The position numbers were made by a program, and so were the translations under genes. A model generated the notes under the pieces. The model saw nothing but the letters and a program-made list of their open reading frames with translations, had not been told where the DNA came from and did no database searches. Below, piece after piece: positions 35,412 through 51,374 of a stretch of 64,000 bases of DNA. This DNA is from Gymnogyps californianus (Eukaryota > Chordata > Aves > Accipitriformes > Cathartidae), in contig NC_059500.1 in the NCBI RefSeq assembly GCF_018139145.2, positions 18,476,101 to 18,540,100 on the forward strand. Direction: 5' to 3'. How positions within the stretch are numbered: position 1 is the first letter of the stretch; every line of letters starts with the position of its first letter.

Positions 35412-38400
35412 TTTCATGGACGTTTCTTTTGATGGCAGTGGTGGATTAAACAGCTTCTAATTTTTTCCTGCTCCTATACTCTTCTCATCCTGCAGTAGTG
35501 CACAAGCAGCGTTAGTCTGGTACTGTGGCTGAAAAAAATTGTATCGACCCACACTTGTGATTTTTTTTCCAAATCTGTCACCTTCCTGTTGCAGCCAGGT
35601 GGCTTTTTGCCCCCCGTTTTTATGCTATAACAACTTCTTTCCAGGAGAATGTGAAGGCAGTTGACCTATCAGTAAAGTTTCATCACTAATCCGAGTTTTC
35701 AGAGTGATGGTTTAGAAGACATAATTAATTTTTTTCTTTTTTTGTGAATATATTTATGTACATGGCATCTCAGGTTGACTTTCCACGTATTGTTTCATTT
35801 TTATGGTTTGTAGGGTTTTGTTAAATTTGAGATTTAGTCCAGCTAAACTTTCAGATTGCAAACCAAGATGCTGATCTTCAAATGTATGTCATAAAATATA
35901 GATACTTGCTTGTATTTAGGACTATTAGTACAGATACTAAAGCAAGTTCGCATGCTTAAATCTTTGCAAGATCAGTTTCAAATGAAGAAAATGCTCCCAA
36001 TGTCATGACATCATTTGCAATAGATTATCAAGCAACCCTTGCCCCAGTCAGCAGTTGGGATCTCTCTCCTTTATAGACACGTTGTAGAAAAGGAATAGAA
36101 ATGGGTACTGAATGAAGATACCAGTGCAGACAGCGAAGGGTCTTTAAGGAAGATTATGCAATTTGGTACAGTGAAGGGTGTGAAATAACTATCCCATATC
36201 CAGTGCATCTGACTTTTAAGGAAAAATCCTTAAAGATCACATGATGAATTTCACTGCCACTTCCAGCCTTTAGGTGCTCATTAATCAGCATTGCTTCAAA
36301 TGTTGCTGATAGAACAATTTTGTACAGAGCAGTGCCTTCTTGGCAAAGGTCAGATAACTGGCACAGAAGAAGGGATGGAGCTTTTGACTTTTTACTAAAG
36401 CCCTGGTGCTTAGTGATTATAGGAATAAAGGAAAACCATCTGGAAAACAAAAAGCGTATTCCATAGTAGTTGCCTTTAATCTCACATAAAGGGTATGCTG
36501 ATGTGTCATGTTTTTGATATTATTCTAGCACTGAACTTGTGCTCTTTTACACTCAGTTGGTGCCCTGCTCAAGCTGTGTACTCCTCGGTGCTCTCCAGCT
36601 GCCGAATTTGGGAAACACAAAGTGTCACTCTGAGCTTAGCTGATCTGAGGAATATAGTGCAGTTTGACAAAGCAAGCTGTCACTTCCTTTGAACTTTAGT
36701 AAAACTGTGGGTTTTGACTGCTGTGTACTGTAGGTTTGGGCTGATCCTAACCTTTTTACCTTTTTTGGCAGTGTTGTTAAGTCTGATTCATTTGGGGATT
36801 ATTTTACAGATTTGATGTATCTATTTCTACAACAAAGATTAAGCCTGGAGGGGTTTTTTTGGTTTTGGGTTTTTTTTCCCTACAGATCTTTATTGTATTG
36901 AACAAAAGGGATCAGTGTCACAATCCCTATTACACAGACCAGTCAGAGCAGTGCTTATTACATAAAACAACTTTCGCTGTGCTGATTTTCTATGTTATTA
37001 AATATACAAAATGCTAAACAAAATGATAAACTTTTAGTAAGAGTACTAATTTTTTGAGCTATACTTAATAGATTAGCTTTCAATTTGTAGAGATTTGTCT
37101 CTCACTAAGGACTGTTTGTCACCTGTATCTATTAATTTTATGAATTTATGTTTTCTATTTATTCTCAGTTAATAAGGTTTATATTAAATATGTTTACTTT
37201 ACAAATCAAACAATATTCTTCCACTTGCCAGCAACAGGCCCTAAACTCTTTCTGAAAGTATGTGCTTTGCATTCATGCATTTTCAGCCAGATCAGTGATC
37301 TGGAAAAGATTTGGGCAACAAAAATCTGCTTTTTTGCTGTGAATTGTTGTACTGGTACTATTTGATGGATTACATTAAAGAACAGGATTTAGCCCTCTGA
37401 AACTGTAATTTGTAGTAACCTGATTGTGGTGTACATAGCTGCACCTGACCCTAACTGCGTCAGTTTAAGACTGATGCTGACGATGCAGTCAGACTGGTAA
37501 GATATGACATGAAAGTCAAGTTGACTGATTTCTTGACCATCACCTCCCAGGATGATTCTGGAATGAAAACAATTGAGTTAAATAAATGTAAGCAGCAATC
37601 ACAAAACTGTGAGGTGGAGGAGTCAGCAAATGCATATCATGTCTTTAAGAGTCACTTGCATTGTGGAATGGAATATGAACCTTCACTCCCTTTTTGTTCA
37701 GAACTAGGATGTAAACCATAAAAGTGCAGTAATACAAGGTTAGTAGGTTTTGAAGGAGTCTCTTTCCTAATTTTGTGATTCTGGACAAATTGCTAAAAAT
37801 ATCAAAAATTTATCCAGCTGTGTAAAAGATTTAAAAAAAAAAGAAAAGGCCTGAATGGGGTCAAAGCAAAATTTTCATTTTCACTTGTTAAAGCTTATCA
37901 CTAGGAAAACAGACCCGATCAGCATATCACTATCAGTGCCACTGGTCCGTTTGGAGGGTGAAAGCAGGAAGCTCCCACTAATGAAACATCTGTTGTATTG
38001 TGGTTTATGTGGGGATCAGAGGCTGAGATTGGAAGCCTGTTCTTGCAACACGCCTTGCGTGCCCTGCTCCCATTTCTGCTCCATGCTGAGTGAGGTCGAG
38101 AAGCCTAAGAGATAAGTAGTAGAGGGTACTGCAGGGTGAAGCTATGGGGCCCCAGCCTCAAATTCACCACTCAAAACTTCAGTCAACTCAGGGGATGTGG
38201 GAGTGGGGGGGAAATAATAGATCCTATAAGCTGGGTCCTAGTGTGAAATCATTCCCTCAGCTGATGCCCCATTTCATTGAAGAAATCAGATATACCTTTA
38301 TAGGAAAGAAGAGATGGATAGTCTTGTCACATCAAGATTAGAGCATATAGTGTTAGGCAAATAAGGAGTGCACCTTCTGGGATCCAGGTGTAATTTTTGT

Positions 38401-41400
38401 CCTCATTGTAAATTTTGTTGTCAGCTATGGTTCTTGCCAGTCCAAATGATGCAGAGTAACACAATGCTAGTATCAGTACATATTTTGCTGAAATGATTTG
38501 CTATGCAAGACCATTAAGTTTGTCAAGGTGGGCTAAGATAGAAGGAGCAGCTTCATTTTTAAATTAAGATTTCAGAGAGGTAGACATACATTAGATCTGC
38601 TCTTCCCATTGTTTCTTTAGCCTGCACTTTATGTTTTGTTTATACAGCTGAATGCTGTCTTAAGACTGTGTGCTGGAATAACTATGTGTAAAATGTTATA
38701 GTTTTTATGAGATACTACTGTGAGACTTTGTATAACTTTGTACAGTTTGTATGAAATGTTGAAGTGTGACTATGCTAAATCTTAATCTAATCTATTTTTC
38801 AGAATGATTTCCATACATTTCATTTACTTTTATCAGGAAACCTTTTAACTCATTTTGATAACACATTTTTCGTAAATACATTGCCATGGGTCTCATGTAA
38901 AAAGACTAAAATTCTTTCTACCTATTTCTTTCCATGTATTAAGGAAAATTATTCTTCCCAGGATAGGTTACACTCATTAGCCTCCTAAATTCAATAAAAA
39001 AATATTTCTTGGATGACAAATCATTAATGGTAGGAACAAGTAAATCTATGCATTGTTAAAAATGTTTTGTAGTAAAATGAATTAAAATTAGGGCTTCCAT
39101 GTCCTTAATTTTACTTTTTTGGTCAGTTGTGCATTAATTCATACATTTTTATGCCCCTAATTCTTGCACTGTTTAGGAAAATGCCCATTTACCAGATAGA
39201 AATCTGTATGTAATGAACATATGGTGCACTGTGCAGAAAGAACATTAATTTCCTTTTAATTTACTCTCAGCTGGTCATGGTGAAATGTTCAGAAGGCTTT
39301 ATATCCAGGTAACACTTGCTTTCATGTACATAGGGTACTGCTTTCATTCATGGAGATACTTTATGTTATAAAAAAAGCTAGTTGCATTCAATGGCATACA
39401 GTGAGCCATGTGGCAATTACATGAAGAGTGTGTAAGCTTAAAAGTAAAATTGTCTTTACAAAACCCTTAAGTTATACACACGGGTAGGCACAGGGATAAC
39501 TGATTTATGTTCAACTACAGTGGAAGAGCAACTTCAGAGTACAACTGAGTACATATATATACAAGACAAATGCTGCCACTGGGGCAGGATCTAGCTGAAG
39601 TATAGGTCTGTTTTTCTCCCTCCCCAAATATTTTGACTTTTCATTAGAGGACTTGAAACTTTATTATATTGCTGAAAACAAAAAATATTTTATTGTTATT
39701 AAGGATTCAGGACAAAATAATGCTGTATTCACGTTTTGCAGGATCTTTGCAATATCACTTGCTTCTGAAGAACATGTCCTTATCCTACAGCACTAGTATT
39801 GTTTTAGCAACAAATTATGTTTATAAATAATGCTGTAATGGAAAAGAAGAGGTTATGGTGTTAATTTTGCATAGAGTTTCACATATGCTTATGTTATGGA
39901 TGTTACAGGTACTGCCTGTGTTTAAACATAAGCACTTGGAACATTTAAAAGAGGAGCCCTGCAACAGAAAAAAGGAAAAAGAAGTTCTTTTGAATCAGTT
40001 GAGTCATGTGATAAGTGTTGAAACTGTTCAACAGGATGTAAAAAATTTTGGTTTTGCTTGGAAAGTCTAAATTTTGGGCATTCTCACTCAAAAAAGAATG
40101 TTTTAATCTTCAATATTTAAAGACCCTTTCCTTTACTGATTATATTTTTCTATTGTAATTTTAAAAGGGCCAGTTCTCTGCTGCTGCAGAAAGTATATTT
40201 GCAACAACCAGTCTGTTACTTGCAAAAAATACTACATCACTTCAGAATCACACCATAGTAATTATCACTATTGTGGTTCACTTCTTACAAGTCTACAGGC
40301 ACTTTTTTAACCCATCTGTTGAGATCATATATTGTCATTCAGTTTCCAGATGCAGTGCAAGCTGTCTTTGTAGTGTACTTCACAATAAGCTCCACATAAA
40401 AGTCCACTATCTTTTTTTCCCTGTGACCATTTAACCACTTCAAAATCAAGAATCAATATTTGTTGCAGTACACTTTCTTTTCTTTGTCTCAGTTCAGAAG
40501 CTTTCAATATTTACAAAATAGGCTTTGCATAAACAAAAATTTAAATCTATCTTAATTGGATGATGATGAATTCTTTAGTGACAATCCAGACTAGATTTAA
40601 GTCACAGTTTTGTTTTTTATCCTAAGTCAACATCTTGAAAGAACAACTTCTGTTTGAAGAGAAGTAAATCTGCAAAAGATAAATTAGGGATTTAAAACAG
40701 ATGATCTAACTTAGATAACTTTTTGAGACTTAAAGGTTGTCTAACTATTATTTCTGAAAGGCTTTTATTGTATGGACCAGGATAGACAAGTCCAAGAAGA
40801 GGATTAGCTCATGAAAATCTCAACACATCTTTCATCGGAAACAATAACCAAAGTTGTGATAAAGCTGAAGAAAGGAATATATCTGTTTAGACTATCTTCA
40901 CCAGTAGAAACATGGTGTATTCAATCTGACCTAAATCACATAAAAAAGAAAGGTAGGGACCATTTTAGGCTGTTCACACACATGAACCTATACCAATACT
41001 TCTAAATCATTGCAACACCATAGTTTTGGCTGAAATGGTTCCACTCTGTATGCAAACTAAACAAAAGTATTGTTTCTTTTAGTTATTTTCCAGTACAAAT
41101 GTCAAATTGGAAGACAGACAGGAAGGCCAAGTGTATGGATAGTGATTAACATCTACTGTTCATCGAGGGTTTCTGAATACCACGACTATAGTCACATTTC
41201 AGTTATGAAACTCAAAAATAAATAACGAACACTCTATTTTCCCGTGCCTGATGAATTGATTTTCTATTTTTCTCTGTTACTATGGGTGCTGGAAAGTTTA
41301 TCATATTGCTATGGCACCTCAGCTATAAAGATGGATTACCCTGTGTTCCTGGGTAATAATCACGCATGTTTAGCACGAAAAAGATTGCTCCAAAACCACA

Positions 41401-44400
41401 GGTCTCCTCAGTTAGCGTAGAAGGGTATAATCTAAGAACTGCTAAAACTAGATTTTCTTTTAGCTTTGTGAGCAAGTACAGGTCATAATAATCACAAGCA
41501 CTTCGTCATGTTTAAGGATCCCAGTAGGAGACAGCTGTGCAAACTACATGCAAACACACACACACAGAGAACAGCTTATTAAAAAGAAGTATTCTGAGGT
41601 GAAGCTTATGTTGCGCTATTTTTTTTTTTTTGCTTTTTATAAATCAGTATTTCGATCACAATTTGAAAGCTCTCTGGAGGAAAGTAAGAGGCAGAGTCTA
41701 GTGATAAGAAAAGTGCCTTTTGCATAGCATTTGAGTTGATTAAAAGCTGTTGATTACATTCTACAAATTTATGACAAATCGGGGCTTGTTTCTGAACTGA
41801 GTTTCAGACTGGCCTCTGTAGAGTATTACAAGAGGACAGTAAGCTCAATCAAGGTGAAAAGCTAGCAATGGGCAGACAAATTTGCTAGGAGAGCAGGCAA
41901 AAATATAGAGCAATGAAGCTTATGCTGTTGTACAACATGTACTCCCTTTTCTCTCCTTGTTTAAGATCCTTTTGACCCCAACAGCCAGTTTCAACTAAGT
42001 TTGTCTCTCTGAGTCTCATGGAGTTCCTACACATTTTATGAAAGTAGACAGCCGGGCAGAGGTGAGATTTTGTTGTTGCGCTTTCCAAAAGAAAACATGC
42101 AGTACCACTGGTGTTTTTATTAAATCCACATGAGAGAGAGACAACCATTGAACAACATGTGAAGCATAAGATATAAACTCATACAGATCTTGTTCTGTTT
42201 ACAGTTACAAATGCTACCAAATAATCTAGCTTGAGGTATGGGCCTGATTCCTCTCTCAATTTTTCTATTTTTACATCCAAGTAACACTCATCACCCCAGG
42301 ATATGTTCGCTAACTACATCGGTAAGAGGGGAGTCTACTGTCAATACTTTAAAGTACATACTTTACAGCTGAAGAATACATTCATTTTTATTTCATTACA
42401 TCTTGTAGGCACTGTCAGACTCTAGAAACAGTGACTTGGACTTTTAAAAAATCTGATAATGAGAAAAGCCTTATTCAAGAGTTGGCCCCGTTTTCTCAAT
42501 GTCACTGAAACTTCTGTTTTGTTACTCAGACTGAGAAATCTGCTTTTGACATGCTGGTTGTAAAGCACATTAAATATCCTTTTGAGACCATGCTGGTGAA
42601 ATTTCCCTCACGCCCAGCCGTTTCATCCCTTCTTACCATATGATATGTTCTCCAAGTCTCCTCTTAGTAAAAGTCTATACAGCTGGGCTTCTTTGACACT
42701 CTTTCTCACTTCCTTTTTCTCTCAGGCTGAAGTCACAGTGCAATGTTTTCTTTCCAAACCAATTTTCTTTGGAGGATGAAATACGGAGTGGAACAGTGCT
42801 GAATAGCCTCTGCAATCTTATAATTACTTTGAAAAACTTACTTTTTTTTTTTTTAACATCACCTATAATGTGACCTGGATTTTCCTCTAAATCAAATTTG
42901 GTTATAATGGATTGAACAAAATTTGAACTTATATTACATCGACCATGGGAAGGAAGCATTCCCCTTAGTATCTTGTAATACTTTTTATAATTTACAAAAG
43001 CCGGTATTCAAAGAGACTACATGTTTTTGCAGATTCTTTTGTGGGCTTCTACTTCACTATTTCTTTTTCTAATTAAAAGCTACATGCAATTTTTCCTGCC
43101 TGGTACCCTTTGCAAAGACCAGGATTTAAGCAAAATGATCCATAAGAGTGCATTTGCTGTTTATAAAAAAAAAAAAAAAGCTTTAAAAGAGTGTTGGTAT
43201 GTGTGCATTTGATTAAGCAGATGGTGCACGGTCTCTCAGTAACCTCCTAGCCTGTTAACTCCCCCCAAGCACACAACTTCCTTATCAGTAGAAAAGAATT
43301 GTGTGGGAGGGAAAGGGAGTCATTTAATTTGAAGAGGCCCACTGATTTTGTTAGAGTATCATGAAGTATCTAAGCAGTGATACCGGGTGGAGTCAGATTT
43401 CAGCATTATATAGTTCTCAGAAGTTTTCCTTTTGCTTTGTATCATGTTTCTGTCAACGTTTTGAAAGGAAAGCCACCCTTTAAATCTCATGTACTGGAAG
43501 CTGTCTAGCAAATAGCCACAGAAAATACTTGTTTTAAATATGAATCCTCTAATTTCTGAACCTTCCTTTCCATGCTGTGCAGGACAGTTGTACTTTTATT
43601 CCAACTAGTATTTTCATTTTCTAAAGTAGAATGTTGTCAATGAAATTTTAATTTGGTATTTAGCATGGAAAAGCTTTTCATCAGATCTAAGGCAGCAATT
43701 TCTGGGTGAAGGAAGGTCAAAAGTTTTGTAGGAACACTTGTGCATTCTCCTATGAAAATTTTCCTTGCTGTGCCTGTTTATTTTAATACAGATTAATAAA
43801 TAGCCATGATGACTGACAACAAAAAGCATCTTTTTAAAATTATCACTCTGCAAAAATTCTCTTCCTTAAGAGGAAATTTCAGTTGCTTTTACTATGAAGG
43901 TCCTGACTTTCTTCTAAAGGAAGAGGTGGCATCTTCCCTACAGTTAATAGGATGCTTAGTTCTCAGACAAGATTTATGAAGTATTCTTCCTCAATTCCCT
44001 TCTGGTTTTGGTATGACAGTGGTTTGTACTGAGATCTTTTAAAATTTATTAACCATCTGGTGACATAGATGTGCAAATGTAAAGTATTATCAGCTGAATC
44101 TGTTCCAGCTTTTGACAAAGAGAGTCATATAGCCATTGAGGCTGAGATAGCAAATTACAGTGACTAAGCCCAAGAATAAGAAAAAACACAGCGAAGGTAG
44201 GATGACTATCTAATTATAAGGACAGTTTAGTACAGAAGGTCTTGCTATTAAAGAGAGGGTTCAAAACTCTCAGTTAGAGCTGGGTTTGAAATGGACCCTC
44301 CCAGTGATATTCTCTAGTCCCAAGCTGTTGGATAAAACTAGAAAAGCCCAACCAAACCCAGAAAAACCTCTTCCCACATATTTCCACAGCCTTATTGTGC

Positions 44401-47400
44401 ACCTATTCACTTATTCTTGGACATGTTGTGAATTTCACTGGTGATGTTTTTCTTAGTTACAAAGAAGTATATTTTCTACATTGCCGTCAATGTCTTTAGA
44501 GGCATCATTTCATGGAGCAGAATTACTGCTGCACAAAATCAATAGTTGAATTAGGAAGGAAAGTCCGTTTTGGAACACATGAAGTTAAGACTTCTGTCTT
44601 TCTGTGCAAGATCTTTGTGCATGGAAAATAAGGAGCATCCATATTGGTTTAAGGCAACAAAGATGCAGTTGAAGTTAACAGAAGTTTCCCAGTGCCCTTC
44701 TTGTCAATGTCTTTCTCTTTTCTTCAGAAACCAGACTTATTTTCTAATGTGCTTGGATAGTATATATGAAAATGGGTTTTGGAGACTACTATCATGTTTA
44801 TTCTCTTACTGCTAGGCTTCCCCTTCCCTAATTCTAGTGCTTTCTTCAGGTCACCTTAAAAAAAAAAAAAAAATATATTCTTAGATACATGTGCCTCTGA
44901 CACTTTTAAGTTTAAAAAGTAATAAAGGTAGGAAATCCTAGCTAGACTAAATATATCTGTTATTTGAGTAAGCTAGAAATCAGGCTGCCTTTATTCATGT
45001 GTTAATGGAAATAGTGATTTAGAATTGCACTAAGGATAAACATCCAAGAGCTCACATCTTTATGAAGTATTAATGAGGTCCTCACTAAAAAGTCAACAAA
45101 AATCATCATCAAACAGGCTTTCTTTTCATATTTAAGCAATCTGCTGCAAATAATATTAACCACATTTTTCACAGCAGTGGAAAAAGGATCAAAACCATAG
45201 TTTTGATCCAAATTTGATTTAAAACTGTATAATTTTAGTTTATCTTAAGCTACATTTGTGATCAATAATCCCAATGGGATTTCCGTTTTTTTTTTTCTTT
45301 TTTTTCTTTTTAATTATTATTCTGTCCTCATTACCAAAGAGTCATACTGATGGGTGATTATTGACTGTCTAAACTGTATTTGAATCTCTACTTACGTGCT
45401 CTCCCAGACTGCGGAGGTTATGATTGCTGAGTCTGCAATCTTGTTCCAACATCAGATTTTGAAAAAGCTTTTGACAGCTTTGCTTTCATTAAAAAACTAG
45501 CATATTTTTCAAAGTACAAAATCACTCGTCTTACTTTAGTTGACTTAGCAGATTGCTAATTGACTGATAAATGAATAACAAAAAAGGATAAAGCAAAAAA
45601 GATGCTAGTAACCTCTCTTTCGTTTCTAACAGATATTGCACTAAGATTAATATTTTAGGCTGAATAGGTTGAATTGTATTCAGAGCAAAAAAACCAAGAA
45701 GAAAAGAGTACTCAACAAACACAGAAAATTGAGTAAAAAAAAAATCCTTGACATTCTTCAAGTGGCCTAATTCCGTATTATCAAAAGGACCATGGTGCTT
45801 AAAACAGCAGGAAGTGCTGTAGAACATCACTTTCTTAGGTACAATACTGCAGTGAAATGGTGAAGGGTAGAGAATTAATCTGGAAATTTAACAAATTCCA
45901 TTTACAGTCTCTTGCATGAAAATTGCAATGATTGGAAGGGAGCCAGGAAACGTCAGTGCTGGATAATTGCTTAAGCTCTGAACAGATTCAAGAGGGATCA
46001 AATTAAAAACCATGGGTCAATGTACACCAATAGGTACATAAAAAAGGTTGAGATTAATTTGCCTGTCCCCTTATTTAGCACTTTAGTTGCTCATACATGA
46101 TCTAAACTGCCTGTTCAAAAAAACCCAAGCTTGTTGGGATGCTGTTGCTGTTCATGCCCAAACAGGGTCAGAAGTAATTGTCCTGCAGGTGTCTGAAAAT
46201 GGTAGAGGGCAGTCTAAGAAAAAAACACTTCCCTAAGGAATGGGTAGTGATGGTGATACTTAGCCACATGAGCACAGAAGAAGCTACATTAGACTATCAT
46301 TACCCAAAAATAATAGGAGCAGAAACTAGATTCTTTGCTCTACCCCCTCCTAAATGTAGTCAAAGTTTCTCTTCCCTCTGGAAGAATGACTGATGATTCT
46401 CCTGTTTCTGGCTGCCTGATAGTCTGACTTTGGAATGAAATACAGTTCTTCAGGTCATTTCAGGAAGCAAAGTTTTTGGGGCGGGGGTTTCAACTCATGC
46501 AGGCTGAACAGGGCATCTACCTCAGAGCCTTGCACCACATGGATGCTGTGACTACCACCACGTTGTGTTAGGCAGGGTGCATAACAATAGCTGAAGAAGC
46601 CTAAATTCTTCTGCATACAATGGAAGGTCAAGACAGCTAAGTTCAGTGCTTTGGATCTTATCTTAAAACCTGATAATAATTCATTATTTGGCCAAATGGG
46701 GAAGAGGATATAGAGGAGGAAGCAAGAGACTGATGAAAGTGCCCAGGCTGAACAGAGCAGAGCCACCTCTCCTTCTCTTCAGGGACATGTACCTGTTACT
46801 GTTGACTGACAGAGAACATATATGATTGTCTTTGAAACAAAAGATAACATCCAGACTTTTTTCCCAGGAATCTAAATTTCTGGTGAGTTTGTGGTTAAGT
46901 TAGATAGCCAAATTAAGTGCAGTAGGTGCTAGACTGGGTTCTTTCACATTCTTGATTGGTATGTGTTGACATGGTAACTTGTGAAAAAACTGTGCAGATA
47001 ATCTGCCCCATGAGAAATGGTTGCAAAATGATTGAGCAAATGAACATTTTTGATACATGATAATATTAGCCTATAAATCAGGAACCTTCCCTGTCTTTTA
47101 TGAGGTAAATAATCTAGGAAATCTAATCTACGATGTCTGTACCTCACAATCGTTTGCTACTTGTGAATGATAACCAGCCTGGCCTCAAGAAAGGGGCAGG
47201 CACTCTGGCACTGTGTAAGGGTGGTGCAGTATGTTTTTAATAATGTATTTACTAAATTTAGGCTTTTTCTTCTGTTTATGAATTAGTTGTCACAAGATTG
47301 TGACTTTGTGTTGCTTATTAATGCTGTTTATTGCCTCATAGATGCTATAGAGACAAGTGCAAGGGTCCTGGCTATGGCGTCTTGACTGGACATTTTCTCC

Positions 47401-50400
47401 AAGAATCTTGCTCTGAAGAGTTTTTAGTAAATAATTCAGCAAGCAGCTCATTCTGAAATTAAGATTTCTGTTACATTTGATCAGGGTATTAGTGCATTAG
47501 TATTTCCTGTTCTCAAGCAGGTATCTGTAAAATTTTGAAGAGGAATATCAGGGTGAGTGAATTTAAAAGTTAATATTACCTAATTCTCTAATATGGCATA
47601 TAATAAACAATTTCTGCAAGTCTTTCCTCTCTATAAACTGTTTTGCTTCAATTTTCATAGAAAATTGATACTCATTACACATTTTTGTTTAGAGGCTGAA
47701 TGACTAACTGTGCGGAAATTGTGGAATAATTGGGAATTGTATGAAAAAATGTGGGGTATTTCCCATGGGTATAACCAGTATGGTTCCCGAAGACACAACC
47801 TCCTGAGACAGTTGCCAGGACTAGGCTGAAAGGAACTGAAACAAGTGGAAAAAATTTTCAGAAAGACTGAGAATTTCCTGAGGACTGCCCTTGCTGTTTA
47901 CACACAGCTTCCATGTCTTATTGTTTGTTGTTTTGTGGCGGGGGTACTTTCCTGTGAAAGAATAAGCGTGTTGAAGATCTGGGTTCAAAGTGAAGGTACA
48001 GGCAATTAATTCAGGCAACCCTGATACTTTCAGTGAAAGTTTCCTTCTGAACAAACCTGTATGTAGGTAGCAGGAGCTTTTCTGTTTCCTTCTTTGTTGT
48101 GATATTAAAAATACTGGGAAGTATTGTCTGCAAATTGATGATCAGCCATGGTCAGAAGAAGATATGTGTCCTGTTGCACACTTTTGAAAAGCATCCTCTG
48201 AGGTTATGTAGGTTCAACAGGTTTTTGGAATATAGAGGTCACTCAAACTTTGGAACCACTGTTTCATTATCTGAATGTCAAGTCCTGTATTGGAAAAGGC
48301 CTTTTGCAGAAAATTAGGCGTTCAATACAGTATTCTGTTTTTGCTCACTGAGCAAAGGATGTGTCTTCTCTCCTGCATTTCTGAGCATCCGTTTACTTAA
48401 TAAGAGGACAGAAGTCCTAGATTGTTTTATAGAAATTGAGAAGCACACTGTTAACATACTAAGCATAGGTTCTGTTTTTCAAGCAAATGAGCTAATTAAA
48501 GGTGCAAAGCTCATCACATGACAGATGTTCAACTGTTTAGTGTGCTTGAACTTTTATATCAGGTTAGTATTTGTTTGGTGAAAAACACTAAATTATGACA
48601 GATTTAAAACATTTTTAATACATTTTTTCTCTCTCTTCCAAGTAACTCAGGCAGATGAAAATGAAGAGAAACCAAAGGGACATATCAGTATAGAAAAAGG
48701 CTTTCTTCATCCGCTGACATTTTCCCTGTTGAACTTAGCTTGCCCATTCAGAGTTCGGACAGTTACACATTGGCAGTTGTCGATGTGCTCTCATTTTTTT
48801 CATTTAAGAGAGGTCTTGATTCTCTGTGAATGTTGCAGAATAAGCAGCAAACTGCAAAGAGACTACAGATTTTATTATCTGCCAGATGATTACTGGCTTC
48901 CCATGATAACGTAGACCCTTGCTAAAACGTATAAAGCTGTGTTTTCTCACAGCTTAAGTGACACAGTTTCATGCGTTTCATCTCCTCTATGTGGACTCCA
49001 GGTATTGTGTGCAAGGAAGCTGGAATGGCCCACAGTTTCCCTCCCTAACAAAAAATGTTCTTCCTGCTTTAATTTTAAGAAGATGTAGCTTTTCCCTCAT
49101 ATTGCAAAGTATAACATGTTACTAACAAGTTAAGCATTTTAAAAATTCCTGTGGTTTAGAAAGAAAAATGTTTTATTAACTTCTACCTAAATGTACAAGG
49201 ACATCTTTCTCTAATACAGTCAGCCTTGGCCAATTCTATTTATCAAAAGAATAGGCCATTTCTATCCTCCCATGACAGCTGCCAGCTTCATTTCTACCCC
49301 CTGTTTCTAATATGACATGACCCAGACAACTCTCTTGCCATCTGGCACACAGAGATTGAGCATTGCCCATTCTGGCTTCACAGAAGGATAAAGATCACAG
49401 GCTCCATTAGGAAATTCCATCAAGACTAAGGTGGATTTATATCAAAGTAATCTGGACAGACAGTAAGCCTTCCTGCAGACACAGTCTGCAGGCAAGAAAG
49501 TAGCAGGAAAAAGTTGGTGAAGAACAGCTTTCTTTTTGGGGAGAAGGGAATTTATATGTGTAAAATAACGGCAGAGAAAATGACAGGTTATTTTGAGTTT
49601 GGACTCAGACTGGCTTTGTGGAGCAGAATCCTGAGGAGATGCTGGTAATACCCAGGTCATGGTTTTGATGCTGATCGCTGCATCTACAGAAATGCTAAAT
49701 TTTCCCCTCTATAAATGTTTGTATTAAATATTTCTGTGTCTTTGAGTCACTTTGAAGAAACATTCACTATATTGAAAGATACAATTTCTCCTCCTCCATT
49801 TGTAATCTTTCTGATCCAAAGAAAATGAACCAAATAGAATAGAATATTATTTGATTTAATGAAGTTATACTGGTCTGGACCAAAGGCCATTTAAATCAAA
49901 GTAACGTGCCATTTAGTTCTGTGGCTTTGGGATGCAGTTTATAGACCCAGAGTCTAGCCAGATGCCAAACCCATTTTAAAACAGTTTGCTTTTCTTTAGA
50001 TTCAAGTATCCTAGCTTATAGTACAGTCTTGATTCAGGAAAGCATCTCTACTATGAAGAGTAACTGAAGTTCAAAGTATGAAGTCAAAGTTAATGAGGTT
50101 CTTGACTTTGTGTCAGGAGTAGAACCATGCAATTTACCTGTAAGCTAAAAAGGAAAAATCTTTCTGTTGTGTGACATGGAAGTTAAGATCCTTGATCCTG
50201 AGGAATTTTGAATTATTTAAAGCTGTATTCTTTCTACGAAGTAAATGTTCTGTTCTGTTTTGCTTAAGTTTTAGAGCAAAGTTTTAATTAGAGAAAAATA
50301 TATTGGAGTAACCAGAGATGTAAGAATAATAAAATTTTTCCTTTAATTTATCTAGCTATACTTAACTATGCTGAAGGCATAAAATAATGCTTGAGGGAAA

Positions 50401-51329
50401 GAACTTAAAGGAACAGTTTTGCCTTGAATTTGTTATTTAGTTCAAAAGTAGATAAAGAATTTTCATTGAGTGTTTCAAATAACTGACATCATATAAAGGG
50501 AAATGCAGTTAAGGTGAAGAACTTCTTCAGTGGTGCACTGTTTATTTTAGTGGAATGTGTAGATTTCAACATCATTGGTATTTAAAAAGATGTTTTGATA
50601 GGCTGGTAGAAAGATATAAACATATATAAATGTATTATTCTTTATATTTACCTCTGAAATTTGCAATGTTAAATTGTTAAATAAATATGCTTTGGATCAA
50701 ATGATCCTGTCCGTAAATGCATTTAATAGTATGTATTAATTCATGAAAATATATATTTATTACACATTTAAACACTTTTTTACTGCTTTATAGTACATCT
50801 ATTTCACTATTACCAAGATAAGTAAGTTTTCATTGTGTTTACTGATGTTGTAACATCAAATAAAAGCCAGACCTGATCTTAAGAGTCTGGAATCTAAATG
50901 ACAGCAACATCAGTGAAAAGCCCTTTGTGGCAATGAATAGGAAGAGAATTGGGAAGGCTGATATGGATCACAGACTCTTAAGAACTACGTTGCCTGAAAG
51001 GAGGAATATTCAGTCTCCTTGTGCTGTTTGTTAAAGACTTGTATTTTGTAATTAAGGATCGAGAATAATCATTTACTACATTTCTTTTTCTTATTGTTGA
51101 ATCTGTAAAGAGTAAGACAGAGAAGCAGTTACTTCTGTCAAAAAGGCAAATGTATTCTTGAGAGACAGTATAGACAATATCTTGATCTTTGCTTGTACAG
51201 ATTCTTTCTCAATTGGAACCTGAGGTTAAAAATGAAATTAACTAAAACAAAGGATAGATTCATCTTATAAGATTGAATTTACCTCTATGAAGTTTTTAAG
51301 ATGAAATCATAAGTATATTTAGGATTGAG

Positions 51330-51374
51330 TGATCATATCTATAAATGCATTTAATGGCATATTTTAATTTATGA
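51330..51374 (+). repeat. Second copy of a 45-bp diverged direct repeat
   Basis: Matches 50702-50746 at 36 of 45 positions, including an exact block taaatgcatttaat. It lies 31 bases upstream of the 51406 microexon candidate. AT-rich sequence inflates such similarity, so a true duplication is likely but not certain. Confidence 0.4.
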
